Below, one piece after another: positions 43,236-53,055 of a stretch of DNA of 64,000 nt. The translations under genes and the position numbers were made by a program. How positions within the stretch are numbered: position 1 is the stretch's first letter; each line of letters starts with the position of its first letter. Below the pieces are notes generated by a model. It was given only the letters and a program-made list of their open reading frames with translations. It was not told where the DNA came from and searched no databases. Source of the DNA: Bacillus timonensis (GTDB lineage Bacteria > Bacillota > Bacilli > Bacillales > Bacillaceae_L); contig NZ_SLUB01000002.1 in the NCBI RefSeq assembly GCF_004799755.1, positions 1 to 64,000 of the forward strand, given 5' to 3'.

Positions 43236-44405
43236 ATGAACAATTACTATGTTGACCTCCATATTCATATAGGAAGAACGAATTCCGGTAGGCCAGTAAA
43301 AATTACAGGTGCCAAGTCACTTACTATAGGAAACATCCTGCAGGAATCCACTGAAATTAAAGGGATGGACATGATTGGTGTTATAGATTGTCATGTTCCG
43401 GAAGTCATTGGGGAGCTTGAAGCCTTAATCGAAATGGGAGAAGTGTATCCTTATGAAGAAGGTGGTTTACGTTTTAAGAATGTAACACTCCTTTTAGGGA
43501 GTGAGCTTGAAATCTATGATGAAAATTGTAAAGGACCCATACATGTCCTTGCGTTTATGCCGACGATTGAAAAAATGAAGCTATTCTCCACATGGCTATC
43601 CGAACGAATGAAAAATATAACATTGAGTTCACAAAGAATCTATGTGGGTGGAAGAGAGCTGCAACGAAAGGTGAAAGAGTTATCAGGCATTTTTATTCCT
43701 GCCCACGTCTTTACTCCTTACAAAAGTATGTATGGTAGAGGTGTAAAACAATCGTTAACCGAAGTGTTTGATGGGGATTTAATTGATGCAATTGAACTTG
43801 GTTTGAGCTCAAATACAAATATGGCTGACCAAATTAAAGAATTGCATTCATTCACTTTTGTATCCAATTCAGACGCACATTCCCTTCCAAAGATTGCGAG
43901 GGAATATCAAATCATAAAAATGCAGGAGCCCACTTTCGAAGAACTCAGACTTGCACTCCATCAAAAAGATGGGAGGGAGGTTGTTGCAAATTATGGACTA
44001 GATCCACTGTTAGGAAAATATCATAAAACAACCTGTGATAAATGTTTAACAATCATAGATGATGTCATGGCAGAGGCTTGTCCAAGCTGTGGGCATAAAG
44101 GATTTGTAAAAGGTGTTTTTGACCGGCTCGAGGAGTTAAAAGACACAGATGAACCATATGCACTCCGACCTCCATATGTTCATCAAGTTCCGTTAGAATT
44201 TATTCCAGGGCTAGGGCCAAAAACCTTACAAAAACTGAGGGACCATTTCAAAACAGAAATGGCTATTCTACATGAAGTACCTGAAGAAGAACTAAGACAT
44301 GTGGTGAAAGGTTCAATTGTCGATATTATCATACAAGCACGTGAGGGAAAACTGCGCCTGAAATCAGGGGGTGGCGGTAAATATGGAAAAGTAGACTCCG
44401 AATAA
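43236..44405 (+). CDS. Endonuclease Q family protein (YqxK)
   Basis: A 389-residue PHP-domain nuclease. Metal ligands appear in YYVDLHIHIGRTNSGRPVK at the start, GVIDCHVPE, GSELEI, IPAHVF (with the PHP His) and NSDAHSLPK. A four-Cys zinc site TTCDKCL...EACPSCGHKG lies at about residues 268-289, and a helix-hairpin-helix-like segment PLEFIPGLGPKTLQKLRDHF is near the C-terminus. EndoQ enzymes cut DNA 5' of deaminated bases, which suits a repair role. The place after nudF matches yqxK. The end of the gene pairs with downstream bases in a terminator stem. Confidence 0.88.
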   Translation: MNNYYVDLHIHIGRTNSGRPVKITGAKSLTIGNILQESTEIKGMDMIGVIDCHVPEVIGELEALIEMGEVYPYEEGGLRFKNVTLLLGSELEIYDENCKGPIHVLAFMPTIEKMKLFSTWLSERMKNITLSSQRIYVGGRELQRKVKELSGIFIPAHVFTPYKSMYGRGVKQSLTEVFDGDLIDAIELGLSSNTNMADQIKELHSFTFVSNSDAHSLPKIAREYQIIKMQEPTFEELRLALHQKDGREVVANYGLDPLLGKYHKTTCDKCLTIIDDVMAEACPSCGHKGFVKGVFDRLEELKDTDEPYALRPPYVHQVPLEFIPGLGPKTLQKLRDHFKTEMAILHEVPEEELRHVVKGSIVDIIIQAREGKLRLKSGGGGKYGKVDSE

Positions 44406-44425
44406 AAGGAGTCTCTTTCTTTTTA
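44393..44425 (+). terminator. Terminator after the endonuclease Q gene
   Basis: AGACTCC / GGAGTCT stem (44393-44399 with 44408-44414), then CTTTCTTTTT. It overlaps the stop. Confidence 0.8.
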
Positions 44426-44465
44426 ATGGGAGGCGCGAATCACTAGAAATAGTTTTGGCAAGTTG

Positions 44466-44494
44466 TCATAGAAATCTATTTTCCCTCATAGAAT
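44466..44494 (+). promoter_or_regulatory. Candidate SigE promoter of spoIIM
   Basis: TCATA (44466-44470) and CATAGAAT (44487-44494), 16 bp apart, resemble the SigE pattern ATA / CATACANT. spoIIM is SigE-dependent in B. subtilis. Confidence 0.45.
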
Positions 44495-44525
44495 CTACTA
44501 GAAGATTGATAGGGAGGAACGATAG

Positions 44526-45173
44526 ATGAGAAAGCAACAGCCATATAAAACAATCGTCGTTAACCATTTTCGTGAACATTCATCCATATATTTATTTATT
44601 TCCGTATTATTTCTAATGGGTGTCATCTTTGGAGCTATTGTCGTAAATAGCTTAAACCCCAGTCAAAAAGAAGACCTCTTTTTCTATTTAAGTCGATTCT
44701 TTGGAGAGGTATCTGAAGGAACTTATGCCAATTCGACCGATATGTTCAAACAGAGCATACTTCATAACCTTAAATATGTCGGACTCATGTGGATTCTAGG
44801 TATCTCCATTATCGGGCTGCCAATTATCTTAATTCTGTTGTTCCTAAAAGGGGTAGTAGTTGGATTTACGGTTGGTTTTCTCGTTAATCAAATGGGCTGG
44901 AGCGGGTTTGTCTTATCATTTGTTTCCGTACTTCCACAAAATCTATTAATCATTCCAACCTTTATTATCGTCGGTACAGTGGCTGTCGCATTCTCATTAA
45001 AAATGATCAGACAGCAATTTATGAAACGAATGAATGAACCCGTATTACAGTTGTTGACCCGATATTCGCTTTTGATGATTGGTGTAAGTTTTGTCATTTT
45101 AATGGCATCAGCTATAGAGGCATTCGCTTCACCAGTTCTCATGAAAGAAATAATTGATGTGGTTAACAAATAA
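44526..45173 (+). CDS. spoIIM: Stage II sporulation protein M
   Basis: A 215-residue membrane protein of the mother cell. SpoIIM works with SpoIID and SpoIIP in septal peptidoglycan thinning and engulfment. It has about five hydrophobic segments (roughly 21-46, 82-115, 118-150, 176-198), a basic start [15 protein letters not shown] and the family turn [22 protein letters not shown] precedes the ATG. Position before fur is as in B. subtilis. Confidence 0.95.
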   Translation: MRKQQPYKTIVVNHFREHSSIYLFISVLFLMGVIFGAIVVNSLNPSQKEDLFFYLSRFFGEVSEGTYANSTDMFKQSILHNLKYVGLMWILGISIIGLPIILILLFLKGVVVGFTVGFLVNQMGWSGFVLSFVSVLPQNLLIIPTFIIVGTVAVAFSLKMIRQQFMKRMNEPVLQLLTRYSLLMIGVSFVILMASAIEAFASPVLMKEIIDVVNK

Positions 45174-45210
45174 GAAAAGTTATTAATTAATAATGGTTAT
45201 TTCTTATTAT

Positions 45211-45225
45211 TTATAATTATTTTAT
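45211..45225 (+). promoter_or_regulatory. PerR-box-like site before fur
   Basis: TTATAATTATTTTAT differs at two positions from the PerR box TTATAATNATTATAA and ends at the -35 element. B. subtilis fur is under PerR, so this is a good candidate. The region is A/T-rich, so chance is possible. Confidence 0.5.
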
Positions 45226-45254
45226 TTGGACAGTGCCCCTTCTTCTGATATAAT
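45226..45254 (+). promoter_or_regulatory. SigA promoter of fur
   Basis: TTGGAC (45226-45231) and TATAAT (45249-45254) are exactly 17 bp apart, 33 bp before the start codon. Confidence 0.8.
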
Positions 45255-45287
45255 AATGAGGTAATGGCGAGGGAGGGAAAGTTTTAC

Positions 45288-45758
45288 ATGGAAAATCGGA
45301 TCGATCGTATAAAAAAACAGTTGCATTCATCAAGTTATAAGCTTACTCCACAGCGTGAGGCGACCGTTCGGGTACTGCTTGAACATGAAGAGGACCATTT
45401 AAGTGCCGAAGATGTCTACCTCCTTGTAAAAGAAAAGTCGCCTGAAATCGGCTTAGCAACTGTTTATCGGACTCTTGAATTACTTACTGAATTAAAAATT
45501 GTTGATAAAATAAATTTCGGTGATGGTGTATCCAGGTATGACCTTCGCCAAGAAGGCGCTGCACATTTTCATCATCATCTTGTATGTATCGAATGTGGTG
45601 CAGTCGATGAAATTCAAGAAGATTTACTTGAGGATGTTGAAGAAATCGTTGAAAAGAATTGGAATTTTATTATTAAAGACCATCGTTTAACTTTCCATGG
45701 TATTTGTCATCGTTGCCATGATAAAGCAGCAAAAGAAGAAACAGATCATCTTAAATAA
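45288..45758 (+). CDS. fur: Ferric uptake regulator
   Basis: A 156-residue iron-sensing repressor that controls siderophore and iron uptake genes. MENRIDRIKKQLHSSSYKLTPQREA at the start, the winged helix, the regulatory metal residues in GAAHFHHHLVCIECG and the structural zinc Cys pairs CIEC and CHRC are all intact. ATG 45288 with AGGGAGGG 10 bases upstream gives the exact B. subtilis start; the frame from 45264 reads through the RBS. Its own promoter and a PerR-like box lie upstream. Confidence 0.97.
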   Translation: MENRIDRIKKQLHSSSYKLTPQREATVRVLLEHEEDHLSAEDVYLLVKEKSPEIGLATVYRTLELLTELKIVDKINFGDGVSRYDLRQEGAAHFHHHLVCIECGAVDEIQEDLLEDVEEIVEKNWNFIIKDHRLTFHGICHRCHDKAAKEETDHLK

Positions 45759-45761
45759 ACG

Positions 45762-45792
45762 ACCCTTTTCTTTTCAAGAAAAGGGTTTTTTG
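45762..45792 (+). terminator. Terminator after fur
   Basis: ACCCTTTTCTT / AAGAAAAGGGT 11-bp stem followed by T-rich sequence. Confidence 0.88.
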
Positions 45793-45942
45793 ATTTTCAT
45801 AATTTAGTAGATAAAGTAAGCTCATTGGCGTTAACTTATTTTATAGAAGTAAATAAGAAATTTAAAATATTGGGATAAGCGTGTATAAAACCATGTAAAT
45901 TTGGCATATCTTCTAATAACAATGAAATTGGAGGATTACTAG

Positions 45943-46170
45943 ATGGGACAATGGTTTCGCGTTGTATATGATACATTAAAGGTTTTTGTCTTGTTTACTG
46001 GATGCACATTTCTTTTTTATTATGGTATTATATGGGTTAATGAGGAATATCAAAATTACCACAAATATGATGAACCAGAAGGGTCCTCAGTAAAGGCTGC
46101 TTCGATGATTGAAGAAAAGGAGACGGGCCTGTTAGATCGATTACTGTTTTTTTACCGAAATGGGGAGTAG
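45943..46170 (+). CDS. yqzK: YqzK family membrane protein (DUF4227)
   Basis: A 75-residue protein with one membrane helix (VFVLFTGCTFLFYYGIIWV, about residues 14-32) and a charged C-terminal tail. It matches the YqzK/DUF4227 family, always seen between fur and xerD in bacilli, of unknown function. A good RBS (TTGGAGG) precedes ATG 45943. xerD starts 6 bp after its stop, so the pair is coupled. Confidence 0.88.
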   Translation: MGQWFRVVYDTLKVFVLFTGCTFLFYYGIIWVNEEYQNYHKYDEPEGSSVKAASMIEEKETGLLDRLLFFYRNGE

Positions 46171-46176
46171 AGTCTA

Positions 46177-47067
46177 GTGGAAGATCAAGTGAAGGATTAT
46201 TTGCATTACCTAGTTGTCGAAAGAAGACTAGCTACCAATACAGTAAAGTCCTATGAACGGGATCTTAAAAAATATTATCAATATGTAACCAAGGTTGAAA
46301 ATATTTCATCCTTTAATGATGTAAAACGAGTACAAGTCATTCATTTTTTAAAAGCTTTAAAGGAACAAGGAAATTCATCACGAACCTTGGCTAGACATAT
46401 AGCATCAATTCGTTCTTTTCATAAGTTTTTATTTCGTGAAAAAGTAACCGACCATGATCCTACCGAACAGATTGAGACGCCGCAGGCAGAGCGAACACTT
46501 CCGAAAGTATTAAATATTTCCGAAGTAGAGGCATTGTTGGATGCACCAAAAGTGGACAACCCGCTGGGTATACGCGATAAAGCAATGCTTGAGCTTTTAT
46601 ATGCAACAGGGCTTCGTGTGAGTGAACTCATAAACTTAAATTTAGCGGATATCCACTTATCAATGGGATTTATTCGATGCGTTGGGAAAGGAAATAAGGA
46701 GCGTATTGTTCCGCTAGGTAGTGTTGCGACGAAAGCATTGCAGTCATATTTAGATCATGGTCGTGGTCAACTCGTGAAGCAAAAGAAGACGGACGCTTTT
46801 TTTGTGAATCATCATGGGAATCGCATGACAAGACAAGGATTCTGGAAAAATTTAAAGAAAATCGCGAATAATGCCCGTATTGAAAAGGAATTAACCCCAC
46901 ATACGCTTCGTCATTCATTTGCGACTCACCTATTAGAAAATGGGGCCGACCTTCGAGCGGTGCAGGAAATGCTTGGTCACGCTGACATTTCAACGACACA
47001 AATCTATACACATGTCACAAAAACACGTCTGAAGGATGTATATAAAAACTATCATCCCCGTGCCTAA
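46177..47067 (+). CDS. xerD: Site-specific tyrosine recombinase XerD (RipX)
   Basis: With CodV/XerC, XerD resolves chromosome dimers at dif. The 296-residue protein has the N-terminal SAM-like domain ([19 protein letters not shown]...) and the catalytic tyrosine recombinase domain with Arg in [12 protein letters not shown] (about residue 148), [12 protein letters not shown] (His-x-x-Arg) and the nucleophile Tyr in [13 protein letters not shown] (about 278). It begins at GTG 46177. It follows yqzK by 6 bp. Confidence 0.95.
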   Translation: MEDQVKDYLHYLVVERRLATNTVKSYERDLKKYYQYVTKVENISSFNDVKRVQVIHFLKALKEQGNSSRTLARHIASIRSFHKFLFREKVTDHDPTEQIETPQAERTLPKVLNISEVEALLDAPKVDNPLGIRDKAMLELLYATGLRVSELINLNLADIHLSMGFIRCVGKGNKERIVPLGSVATKALQSYLDHGRGQLVKQKKTDAFFVNHHGNRMTRQGFWKNLKKIANNARIEKELTPHTLRHSFATHLLENGADLRAVQEMLGHADISTTQIYTHVTKTRLKDVYKNYHPRA

Positions 47068-47082
47068 TATGTATTAATAGAT

Positions 47083-47111
47083 TGCTAGACAAAAACGTCT
47101 GGCATTTTTTC
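47083..47111 (+). terminator. Terminator after xerD
   Basis: TGCTAGAC / GTCTGGCA stem (one G-U pair) with a 6-nt loop, then a T-run. Confidence 0.82.
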
Positions 47112-47260
47112 TAAACACGTGTAAAATCACTTGAAAAGACGATTACTCACCCTTATACTCAAAGATGTCAGACTTCCGACATTCAAACATATGTGAAATA
47201 TTGAGTAAGTTGCAACTAGAAGGGGAAAATACTTCATAGAATACATTGGGAGGGAACTAC

Positions 47261-48454
47261 ATGTCAGCTTATACATATAAACGAATCTTCTTAATTGTCA
47301 TGGATTCTGTTGGAATTGGAGAAGCACCAGATGCAAAAAAGTTTGGTGATGAGGGTTCAGATACGTTAGGACATATCGCGGAAGAAATGAATGGTCTACA
47401 TATGCCGAATATGGCGAAGCTCGGCTTGAGTAACATTCGAGAAATAAAAGGAATTCCCGTTCAAGATCAACCACTAGCATACTATACAAAAATGCAAGAG
47501 GCCTCTAATGGAAAAGATACGATGACTGGACATTGGGAAATCATGGGCTTACATATTGAAACACCTTTTCAGGTTTTTCCAAATGGTTTTCCAAAGGAAT
47601 TACTAGATGAACTTGAAAAACGGACTGGACGAGGGGTATTAGGGAATAAGCCAGCATCCGGAACCGCCATTATTGATGAACTTGGCGAAGAACATATGAA
47701 AACAGGAAAATTAATTATCTACACCTCTGCGGATTCTGTTTTGCAAATCGCCGCACATGAGGAAATTGTGCCATTAGATGAGCAATATAAAATATGTGAA
47801 ATTGCACGTGAGTTAACACTTGATGAAAAGTATATGGTTGGACGTGTTATCGCTCGTCCATTTGTTGGTGAACCTGGCAATTTCACAAGAACATCAAACA
47901 GACATGATTATGCATTAAAACCATTTGAACGTACGGTTATGAATGAATTAAGTGATCAAGGTTTTGATGTGATCGCAATCGGAAAAATTTCAGATATTTA
48001 TGATGGTGAGGGCGTCACACAGGCCTTGCGTACAAAATCAAATATGGATGGTATGGATAAGTTAGTTGAGACCCTAAATATGGATTTTACAGGCTTAAGC
48101 TTTTTAAATCTCGTTGACTTTGATGCATTATTTGGACATCGCCGCGATCCAAAAGGGTACGGAAACGCTCTTGAGGAGTACGATGCACGTTTACCTGAAG
48201 TATTTGAAAAACTAACCGAAGATGATTTATTAATCATTACAGCAGATCACGGAAATGACCCCGTTGCTCCTGGAACCGATCATACAAGAGAGTATGTCCC
48301 ATTACTGGTATATAACAAAAAAATGAATAGTGGTAAGCAATTACCATTACGAACAACATTTGCTGACATTGGTGCAACAGTCGCTGATAATTTTAATGTA
48401 ACATTACCTAAACATGGAAAGAGCTTTCTTTCCGAGATTAATGGGGGAAAATAG
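47261..48454 (+). CDS. deoB: Phosphopentomutase
   Basis: The enzyme converts (deoxy)ribose 1-phosphate to the 5-phosphate in nucleoside salvage. The 397-residue alkaline-phosphatase-fold protein has [14 protein letters not shown] (metal Asp) at about residue 12, the [12 protein letters not shown] phospho-site region, FGHRRDP and TADHGNDP as further metal motifs. ATG 47261 with GGGAGGG upstream is taken. It is 2 bp from punA and part of deoB-punA-pdp. Confidence 0.96.
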   Translation: MSAYTYKRIFLIVMDSVGIGEAPDAKKFGDEGSDTLGHIAEEMNGLHMPNMAKLGLSNIREIKGIPVQDQPLAYYTKMQEASNGKDTMTGHWEIMGLHIETPFQVFPNGFPKELLDELEKRTGRGVLGNKPASGTAIIDELGEEHMKTGKLIIYTSADSVLQIAAHEEIVPLDEQYKICEIARELTLDEKYMVGRVIARPFVGEPGNFTRTSNRHDYALKPFERTVMNELSDQGFDVIAIGKISDIYDGEGVTQALRTKSNMDGMDKLVETLNMDFTGLSFLNLVDFDALFGHRRDPKGYGNALEEYDARLPEVFEKLTEDDLLIITADHGNDPVAPGTDHTREYVPLLVYNKKMNSGKQLPLRTTFADIGATVADNFNVTLPKHGKSFLSEINGGK

Positions 48455-48456
48455 GA

Positions 48457-49269
48457 ATGGATAAATCGATCATAGAAAGAGCTTCACAATTTTTAAAGGA
48501 AAAAAGCCCAAAAGCTCCTGAAATTGGTTTAATTTTGGGCTCTGGTTTGGGTGTGTTGGCAGATGAAATCGAAAATCCAATTAAAGTCCCATATGACCAA
48601 ATCCCAGAGTTTCCAGTATCAACTGTCGAAGGTCATGCTGGGCAACTAGTATTTGGTACATTGCAAGGAAAATCAGTTGTTGCGATGCAGGGACGATTTC
48701 ATTATTATGAGGGATATTCCCTCGATAAGGTCACATTCCCTGTTCGTGTGATGAAAGAACTTGGTGTAACGAGTTTAATTGTGACAAATGCAGCGGGTGG
48801 AGTGAATGAAACATTCGAACCAGGTGATTTAATGATTATTACCGATCATCTTAATTTCGGGCAAAACCCATTAATTGGCCCAAATGATTCAAAGGTCGGA
48901 GCAAGATTTCCAGATATGTCAGAAGCCTATACAAAAGAACTTCGTACACTTGCTAGAGAAGTGGCGAATGAATTGAATATGAAAATTCAAGAAGGGGTAT
49001 ATGTTGGAATGACAGGCCCTTCTTACGAAACACCAGCGGAAATTAAAATGCTACGTACACTAGGCGGGGATGCAGTTGGGATGTCAACGGTTCCTGAGGT
49101 GATTGTTGCACGTCATGCAAATTTAAAGGTACTTGGCATTTCCTGTATCTCAAATATGGCAGCAGGTATTTTAGATCAGCCTTTGACCCATGATGAAGTA
49201 ATTGAAACGACAGAAAAAGTAAAAACTGACTTTTTATCACTTGTTAAACAAATTGTGAAGAAAATGTAA
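48457..49269 (+). CDS. punA: Purine nucleoside phosphorylase
   Basis: The enzyme splits guanosine and inosine with phosphate, giving ribose 1-phosphate for DeoB. The 270-residue trimeric-type PNP has [13 protein letters not shown] (about residues 28-40), [37 protein letters not shown] and the purine-site Asn in CISNMAAG. The gene corresponds to B. subtilis pupG. RBS GGGGG precedes the ATG; the stop-to-start gap to pdp is short. Confidence 0.96.
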   Translation: MDKSIIERASQFLKEKSPKAPEIGLILGSGLGVLADEIENPIKVPYDQIPEFPVSTVEGHAGQLVFGTLQGKSVVAMQGRFHYYEGYSLDKVTFPVRVMKELGVTSLIVTNAAGGVNETFEPGDLMIITDHLNFGQNPLIGPNDSKVGARFPDMSEAYTKELRTLAREVANELNMKIQEGVYVGMTGPSYETPAEIKMLRTLGGDAVGMSTVPEVIVARHANLKVLGISCISNMAAGILDQPLTHDEVIETTEKVKTDFLSLVKQIVKKM

Positions 49270-49292
49270 GTCACAAGAAAAAGGTGAAAAAT

Positions 49293-50594
49293 ATGAGAAT
49301 GGTTGACTTAATTGAAAAAAAACGAGATGGAATGGAATTATCTTCAAATGAAATTTCATTTGTGGTAGATGGATATACAAAAGGTGAAATTCCTGACTAT
49401 CAAATGAGTGCTTTTACAATGGCGGTCTTTTTTAGTGGAATGACCAAACAAGAACAAGCAGATTTCACAATGGCAATGGTTCAATCGGGTGATACAATTG
49501 ATCTCTCAGGGATTGAAGGAGTCAAAGTAGACAAACATAGTACAGGTGGTGTTGGTGATACGACCACATTGGTACTTGCACCTTTAGTTGCATCTGTTGG
49601 GGTGCCGGTTGCGAAGATGTCAGGGCGTGGACTTGGTCACACAGGTGGAACGATTGATAAACTTGAATCTGTATCGGGCTTCCATGTTGAAATCACGAAC
49701 GACGACTTTATTCGTCTCGTCAATCAAAATAAGGTTGCGGTTATAGGACAAAGTGGAAACCTAACACCTGCAGATAAAAAGCTTTATGCATTGCGGGACG
49801 TAACAGCAACTGTTAATAGCATCCCATTAATCGCTAGTTCCATTATGAGTAAGAAAATTGCGGCAGGAGCAGATGCGATTGTCTTAGATGTGAAAACTGG
49901 CGCAGGTGCTTTTATGAAGGATTTAAATGATGCAAAAGAATTGGCTAAAACAATGGTTGATATTGGGAATAATGTAGGCAGAAATACGATGGCGATTATT
50001 TCAGATATGAGTCAGCCACTTGGTTTTGCGATTGGTAACGCACTAGAGGTAAAAGAAGCGATTGACACGTTAAAAGGAGAAGGACCTGCCGACCTCCAAG
50101 AGCTTTGTCTCGTTTTAGGAAGCCAAATGGTCTTACTAGGGAAAAAAGCGAATTCGATCGAAGAAGCAAGAAGTCTACTTGAGGAATCGATTAAAAATGG
50201 AAAAGCGTTAGAATCCTTTAAAACCTTCTTATCATCACAGGGGGGTGACGCTTCTGTCGTTGATTCACCAGAAAAGCTTCCAAAAGCAAAATATCAATTT
50301 GAGTTTGAAGCAGAATCTGATGGATATGTCTCAGAGATCATTGCCGATTCCATCGGTACAGCGGCTATGCTTCTAGGTGCAGGAAGAGCAACAAAGGAGT
50401 CCACAATTGATTTAGCAGTTGGGCTTGTTCTTCGGAAAAAAATGGGTGACAAGGTTTCAAAAGGAGATAGCCTTGTTACGATTCATAGTAATTTTGAAGA
50501 TGTGGCGGAAATCAAAAAGAAGTTATCTGAAAGTATCTCGATTTCGTCAAATCCAGTAAAACCACCTACATTAATCATTGATAAAATATCATAA
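49293..50594 (+). CDS. pdp: Pyrimidine-nucleoside phosphorylase
   Basis: A 433-residue phosphorylase for uridine, deoxyuridine and thymidine. The start [21 protein letters not shown], the phosphate-binding [20 protein letters not shown] (about 79-98), [16 protein letters not shown] and the conserved [15 protein letters not shown] are present. ATG 49293 with AAAAGGTG upstream is the start. In B. subtilis pdp is in a separate dra-nupC-pdp operon; here it is with deoB and punA, making a complete salvage cassette. Confidence 0.95.
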   Translation: MRMVDLIEKKRDGMELSSNEISFVVDGYTKGEIPDYQMSAFTMAVFFSGMTKQEQADFTMAMVQSGDTIDLSGIEGVKVDKHSTGGVGDTTTLVLAPLVASVGVPVAKMSGRGLGHTGGTIDKLESVSGFHVEITNDDFIRLVNQNKVAVIGQSGNLTPADKKLYALRDVTATVNSIPLIASSIMSKKIAAGADAIVLDVKTGAGAFMKDLNDAKELAKTMVDIGNNVGRNTMAIISDMSQPLGFAIGNALEVKEAIDTLKGEGPADLQELCLVLGSQMVLLGKKANSIEEARSLLEESIKNGKALESFKTFLSSQGGDASVVDSPEKLPKAKYQFEFEAESDGYVSEIIADSIGTAAMLLGAGRATKESTIDLAVGLVLRKKMGDKVSKGDSLVTIHSNFEDVAEIKKKLSESISISSNPVKPPTLIIDKIS

Positions 50595-50600
50595 TTCAAA

Positions 50601-50634
50601 ATCCGGGGATAAAATAATCCTCGGATTTTTTTTA
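50601..50634 (+). terminator. Terminator after pdp
   Basis: ATCCGGGGA / TCCTCGGAT stem (one G-U pair), then a run of eight T. Confidence 0.85.
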
Positions 50635-50666
50635 TGCATTTTTACCTCAAAGCCCCTTTTTAAAAT

Positions 50667-50694
50667 GTATATTTTTTTATTTCTTGGAAAAAAT
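50667..50694 (+). promoter_or_regulatory. Candidate SigF promoter of dacF
   Basis: GTATA (50667-50671) and GGAAAAAAT (50686-50694), 14 bp apart, resemble the SigF pattern GYWTA / GGNNANANT with slightly short spacing. Confidence 0.4.
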
Positions 50695-50723
50695 GGGAAA
50701 GTATAAAGAATGGAGGGTTTGGG

Positions 50724-51887
50724 ATGAAACGCGTATTTATTAGTCTGTTACTTTCAACAATCATGATTTTTACTAGTAGCCCTTTCGCTTCTGCAAAGGA
50801 ATCATCTGTTGATCTAGCGAATAATGCAAAATCTGCAATTTTAATTGAACGTGATACGGGGAAGATTCTTTACGAAAAAAATAGTGATGAAAAGCTTCCC
50901 CCAGCAAGCATGACGAAAATCATGACAATGCTGTTAATCATGGAAGCTCTTGATAAAGGTAGTATCACCTATTCTGAAAAAGTTAGAACAAGTGAGCATG
51001 CCGCATCAATGGGAGGATCACAAATATTTCTTGAGCCTGGCGAAGAAATGACAGTTGAGGAAATGTTAAAAGGGATTGCTATTGGTTCAGGTAATGATGC
51101 ATCCGTTGCCATGGCAGAAAAGATAGCTGGTTCTGAAGAAGCTTTCGTTGAAATGATGAATAATAAGGCGAAGGAATTAGGTCTTAAAAATACTTTATTT
51201 CAAAATCCAACTGGTCTTCCTGCAGACAATCATTACAGTTCTGCCCATGATATGGCAATCATGTCTAAGGAATTACTGAAATACGAAGAAATCACTAAAT
51301 TTACAGGTAAATATGAGGATTATTTACGTGAAAATTCCGACGACAAATTTTGGCTTGTCAATACAAATCGCCTTGTTCGATTTTATCCTGGTGTAGATGG
51401 GTTAAAAACAGGTTTTACGACAGAGGCAAAATATTGTTTAACAGCCACTGCTGAAAAAGAGGATATGCGTTTAATATCTGTTATTTTTGGTGCGCCAACA
51501 CCGAAGGAACGCAATGCGCAAGTAACAAAAATGCTAGACTTTGGTTTTAGTCAGTATAAGACACATCCTTTATTTGAGCGTAATCAGGAAGTTGCTGAAG
51601 CGAAGGTAAGTAAAGGGAGTGAAAAGAGAATAAAGCTTGTTACATCCGAGCCAATTTCACTGTTAACAAAAAAAGGTGAAAAAATTGATGATGTACAAAA
51701 AGAAGTGGTTGTTGATGAAAAGCTGAAAGCTCCGATAAAAAAAGGTGACAAAATCGGAAAACTGGTGATTAAAAAAGATGGAAAGGTATTAAGTGAAAGC
51801 CCGCTTGTAGCAGCAAAAGACATCGATTCTGCGAGTTGGTGGAAATTATTTAAACGTACTATGGGTACGTTTAATAAAACCCCTTAA
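50724..51887 (+). CDS. dacF: Sporulation D-alanyl-D-alanine carboxypeptidase
   Basis: A 387-residue penicillin-binding protein (PBP I*-like) of the forespore. It has a signal peptide (MKRVFISLLLSTIMIFTSSPFASA), the active-site SMTK (about residues 63-66), SGN (about 119-121) and KTG (about 223-225), then a C-terminal beta domain with an amphipathic tail (WWKLFKRTMGTFN) for membrane binding. In B. subtilis it is SigF-dependent and lies before spoIIAA, as here. A perfect AAACGTAC / GTACGTTT hairpin lies in the last codons. Confidence 0.95.
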   Translation: MKRVFISLLLSTIMIFTSSPFASAKESSVDLANNAKSAILIERDTGKILYEKNSDEKLPPASMTKIMTMLLIMEALDKGSITYSEKVRTSEHAASMGGSQIFLEPGEEMTVEEMLKGIAIGSGNDASVAMAEKIAGSEEAFVEMMNNKAKELGLKNTLFQNPTGLPADNHYSSAHDMAIMSKELLKYEEITKFTGKYEDYLRENSDDKFWLVNTNRLVRFYPGVDGLKTGFTTEAKYCLTATAEKEDMRLISVIFGAPTPKERNAQVTKMLDFGFSQYKTHPLFERNQEVAEAKVSKGSEKRIKLVTSEPISLLTKKGEKIDDVQKEVVVDEKLKAPIKKGDKIGKLVIKKDGKVLSESPLVAAKDIDSASWWKLFKRTMGTFNKTP

Positions 51888-51895
51888 CTTTTTTG

Positions 51896-52165
51896 ACCTA
51901 GTTCTCGATGTCTAGCTCCAGCGCCTAGCCCCTCGAGGTCACAATCCAATCTGTCAAGAAGGTCAAAGAACAACCTTCTAGCCAGCTCGTCTTGTGCTTG
52001 TCGGACTTGCACAGGACAAGGAAAGCTTCGACAGCATGATCCTCGCACGAAGAAAATGCATAGCATTTTCGAGGAAGTGCTGACATCGACGTTTGCCACA
52101 GGACGTGGCAGTAGTTAGTCGATGTTCCACTTCAAGGCACTTGCGCTTTTCGGTTTTTTTTGCCG
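51896..52165. repeat. Hairpin-rich intergenic element between dacF and spoIIAA
   Basis: A multi-hairpin stretch of about 260 bp fills this gap. It holds GAAAATGC-ATA-GCATTTTC, AGAAGGT / ACCTTCT, and ACATCGAC / GTCGATGT enclosing TGCCACAGGACGTGGCA. The reverse complement of 52091-52112 is GCCACGTCCTGTGGCAAACG..., almost the same as the 9797-region motif of repeat copy 2. TCTAGCTCCAGCGCCTAG also occurs. From memory that motif is common between genes in bacilli. No coding frame is credible. Confidence 0.8.
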
Positions 52166-52190
52166 AATGAACACTAGTTTTGTCATCAAG

Positions 52191-52219
52191 AAGGATTCTT
52201 TTGTATCAATAGCGAAAAG
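52191..52219 (+). promoter_or_regulatory. Candidate SigH promoter of spoIIAA
   Basis: AAGGATTC (52191-52198) and AGCGAAAAG (52211-52219) are about 12 bp apart, similar to the SigH pattern RNAGGAWWW / RNNGAAT. spoIIA is transcribed by SigH in B. subtilis. Confidence 0.45.
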
Positions 52220-52252
52220 ACTCACTATACGATTTAAAGGAGGCATTGTAAA

Positions 52253-52603
52253 GTGAGTCTTGGAATTGAACTTGAGGTAAAACACAATGTGTTATGTATT
52301 CGGCTTACTGGTGAGTTAGACCATCATACAGCTGATGAATTGCGATTAAAGGTAACAGATACGATTGAAAGCAATCAAATTAATCACATCTTATTGAATC
52401 TTGAAAAGCTGACATTTATGGATAGCTCGGGATTAGGTGTAATTTTAGGGAGATACAAGCAAATCAAAAATCTAGGTGGAGAAATGGTTGTTTGTTCAAT
52501 TTCCCCACAGGTCGAACGTTTATTTGAAATGTCAGGCCTTTTCAAAATTATTCGGTTAGAGCGTGATGAGTCTTTTGCGCTTCAGTCATTGGGGGTGGCG
52601 TAA
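52253..52603 (+). CDS. spoIIAA: Anti-sigma F factor antagonist SpoIIAA
   Basis: A 116-residue STAS protein. When unphosphorylated it binds SpoIIAB and frees SigF in the forespore. The phosphorylated Ser58 lies in [17 protein letters not shown], at the same number as in B. subtilis. It starts at GTG with AAAGGAGG upstream. Its stop TAA overlaps the spoIIAB ATG by one base, so the products are made in coupled amounts. Confidence 0.97.
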   Translation: MSLGIELEVKHNVLCIRLTGELDHHTADELRLKVTDTIESNQINHILLNLEKLTFMDSSGLGVILGRYKQIKNLGGEMVVCSISPQVERLFEMSGLFKIIRLERDESFALQSLGVA

Positions 52604-53043
52604 TGAAAAACGAAATGCACCTTCAATTTTCAGCACTAAGCCAAAATGAGTCGTTTGCTCGTGTTGCTGTAGCTGCGTTTATCACACAACTCGACCCAAC
52701 ACTGGACGAATTAACTGAAATTAAGACAGTTGTTTCAGAAGCCGTAACAAACTCAATTATTCATGGATATGAAAGTGATCCGAGTGGGATTGTTTACATT
52801 TCATGCAAAATTGAAGACAGTACAGTCTATATCACCATTAGAGACGAAGGAATTGGAATTAACAATCTAGATGAAGCAAGGCAGCCATTGTTTACAACAA
52901 AACCAGAGCTTGAGCGATCAGGTATGGGATTCACAATTATGGAAAATTTCATGGATGAGTTTGAAGTAGAAACAGGTTCATGCGTAGGTACAACTTTACG
53001 GCTAACAAAGCATTTATCAAAGAGTAAAGCGTTATGCAATTAA
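52603..53043 (+). CDS. spoIIAB: Anti-sigma F factor and kinase SpoIIAB
   Basis: A 146-residue GHKL-fold serine kinase that holds SigF inactive and phosphorylates SpoIIAA. ATP-site motifs are [12 protein letters not shown] (N-box, about residues 46-57), DEGIGI (about 80-85) and GMGFTIM (about 107-113). Overlaps spoIIAA by one base and lies 12 bp before sigF. The product is normal in length and all key motifs are intact. Confidence 0.97.
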   Translation: MKNEMHLQFSALSQNESFARVAVAAFITQLDPTLDELTEIKTVVSEAVTNSIIHGYESDPSGIVYISCKIEDSTVYITIRDEGIGINNLDEARQPLFTTKPELERSGMGFTIMENFMDEFEVETGSCVGTTLRLTKHLSKSKALCN

Positions 53044-53055
53044 GGAGACTTGCCA

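Noticed and set aside
46419-47011. Minus-strand frames of 70 and 113 aa inside xerD
   Set aside because: They are shadows of the intact xerD gene with no start signals.
51884-52099. Minus-strand 71-aa frame
   Set aside because: It is built from the hairpins of the intergenic repeat element and has no RBS or recognisable product.
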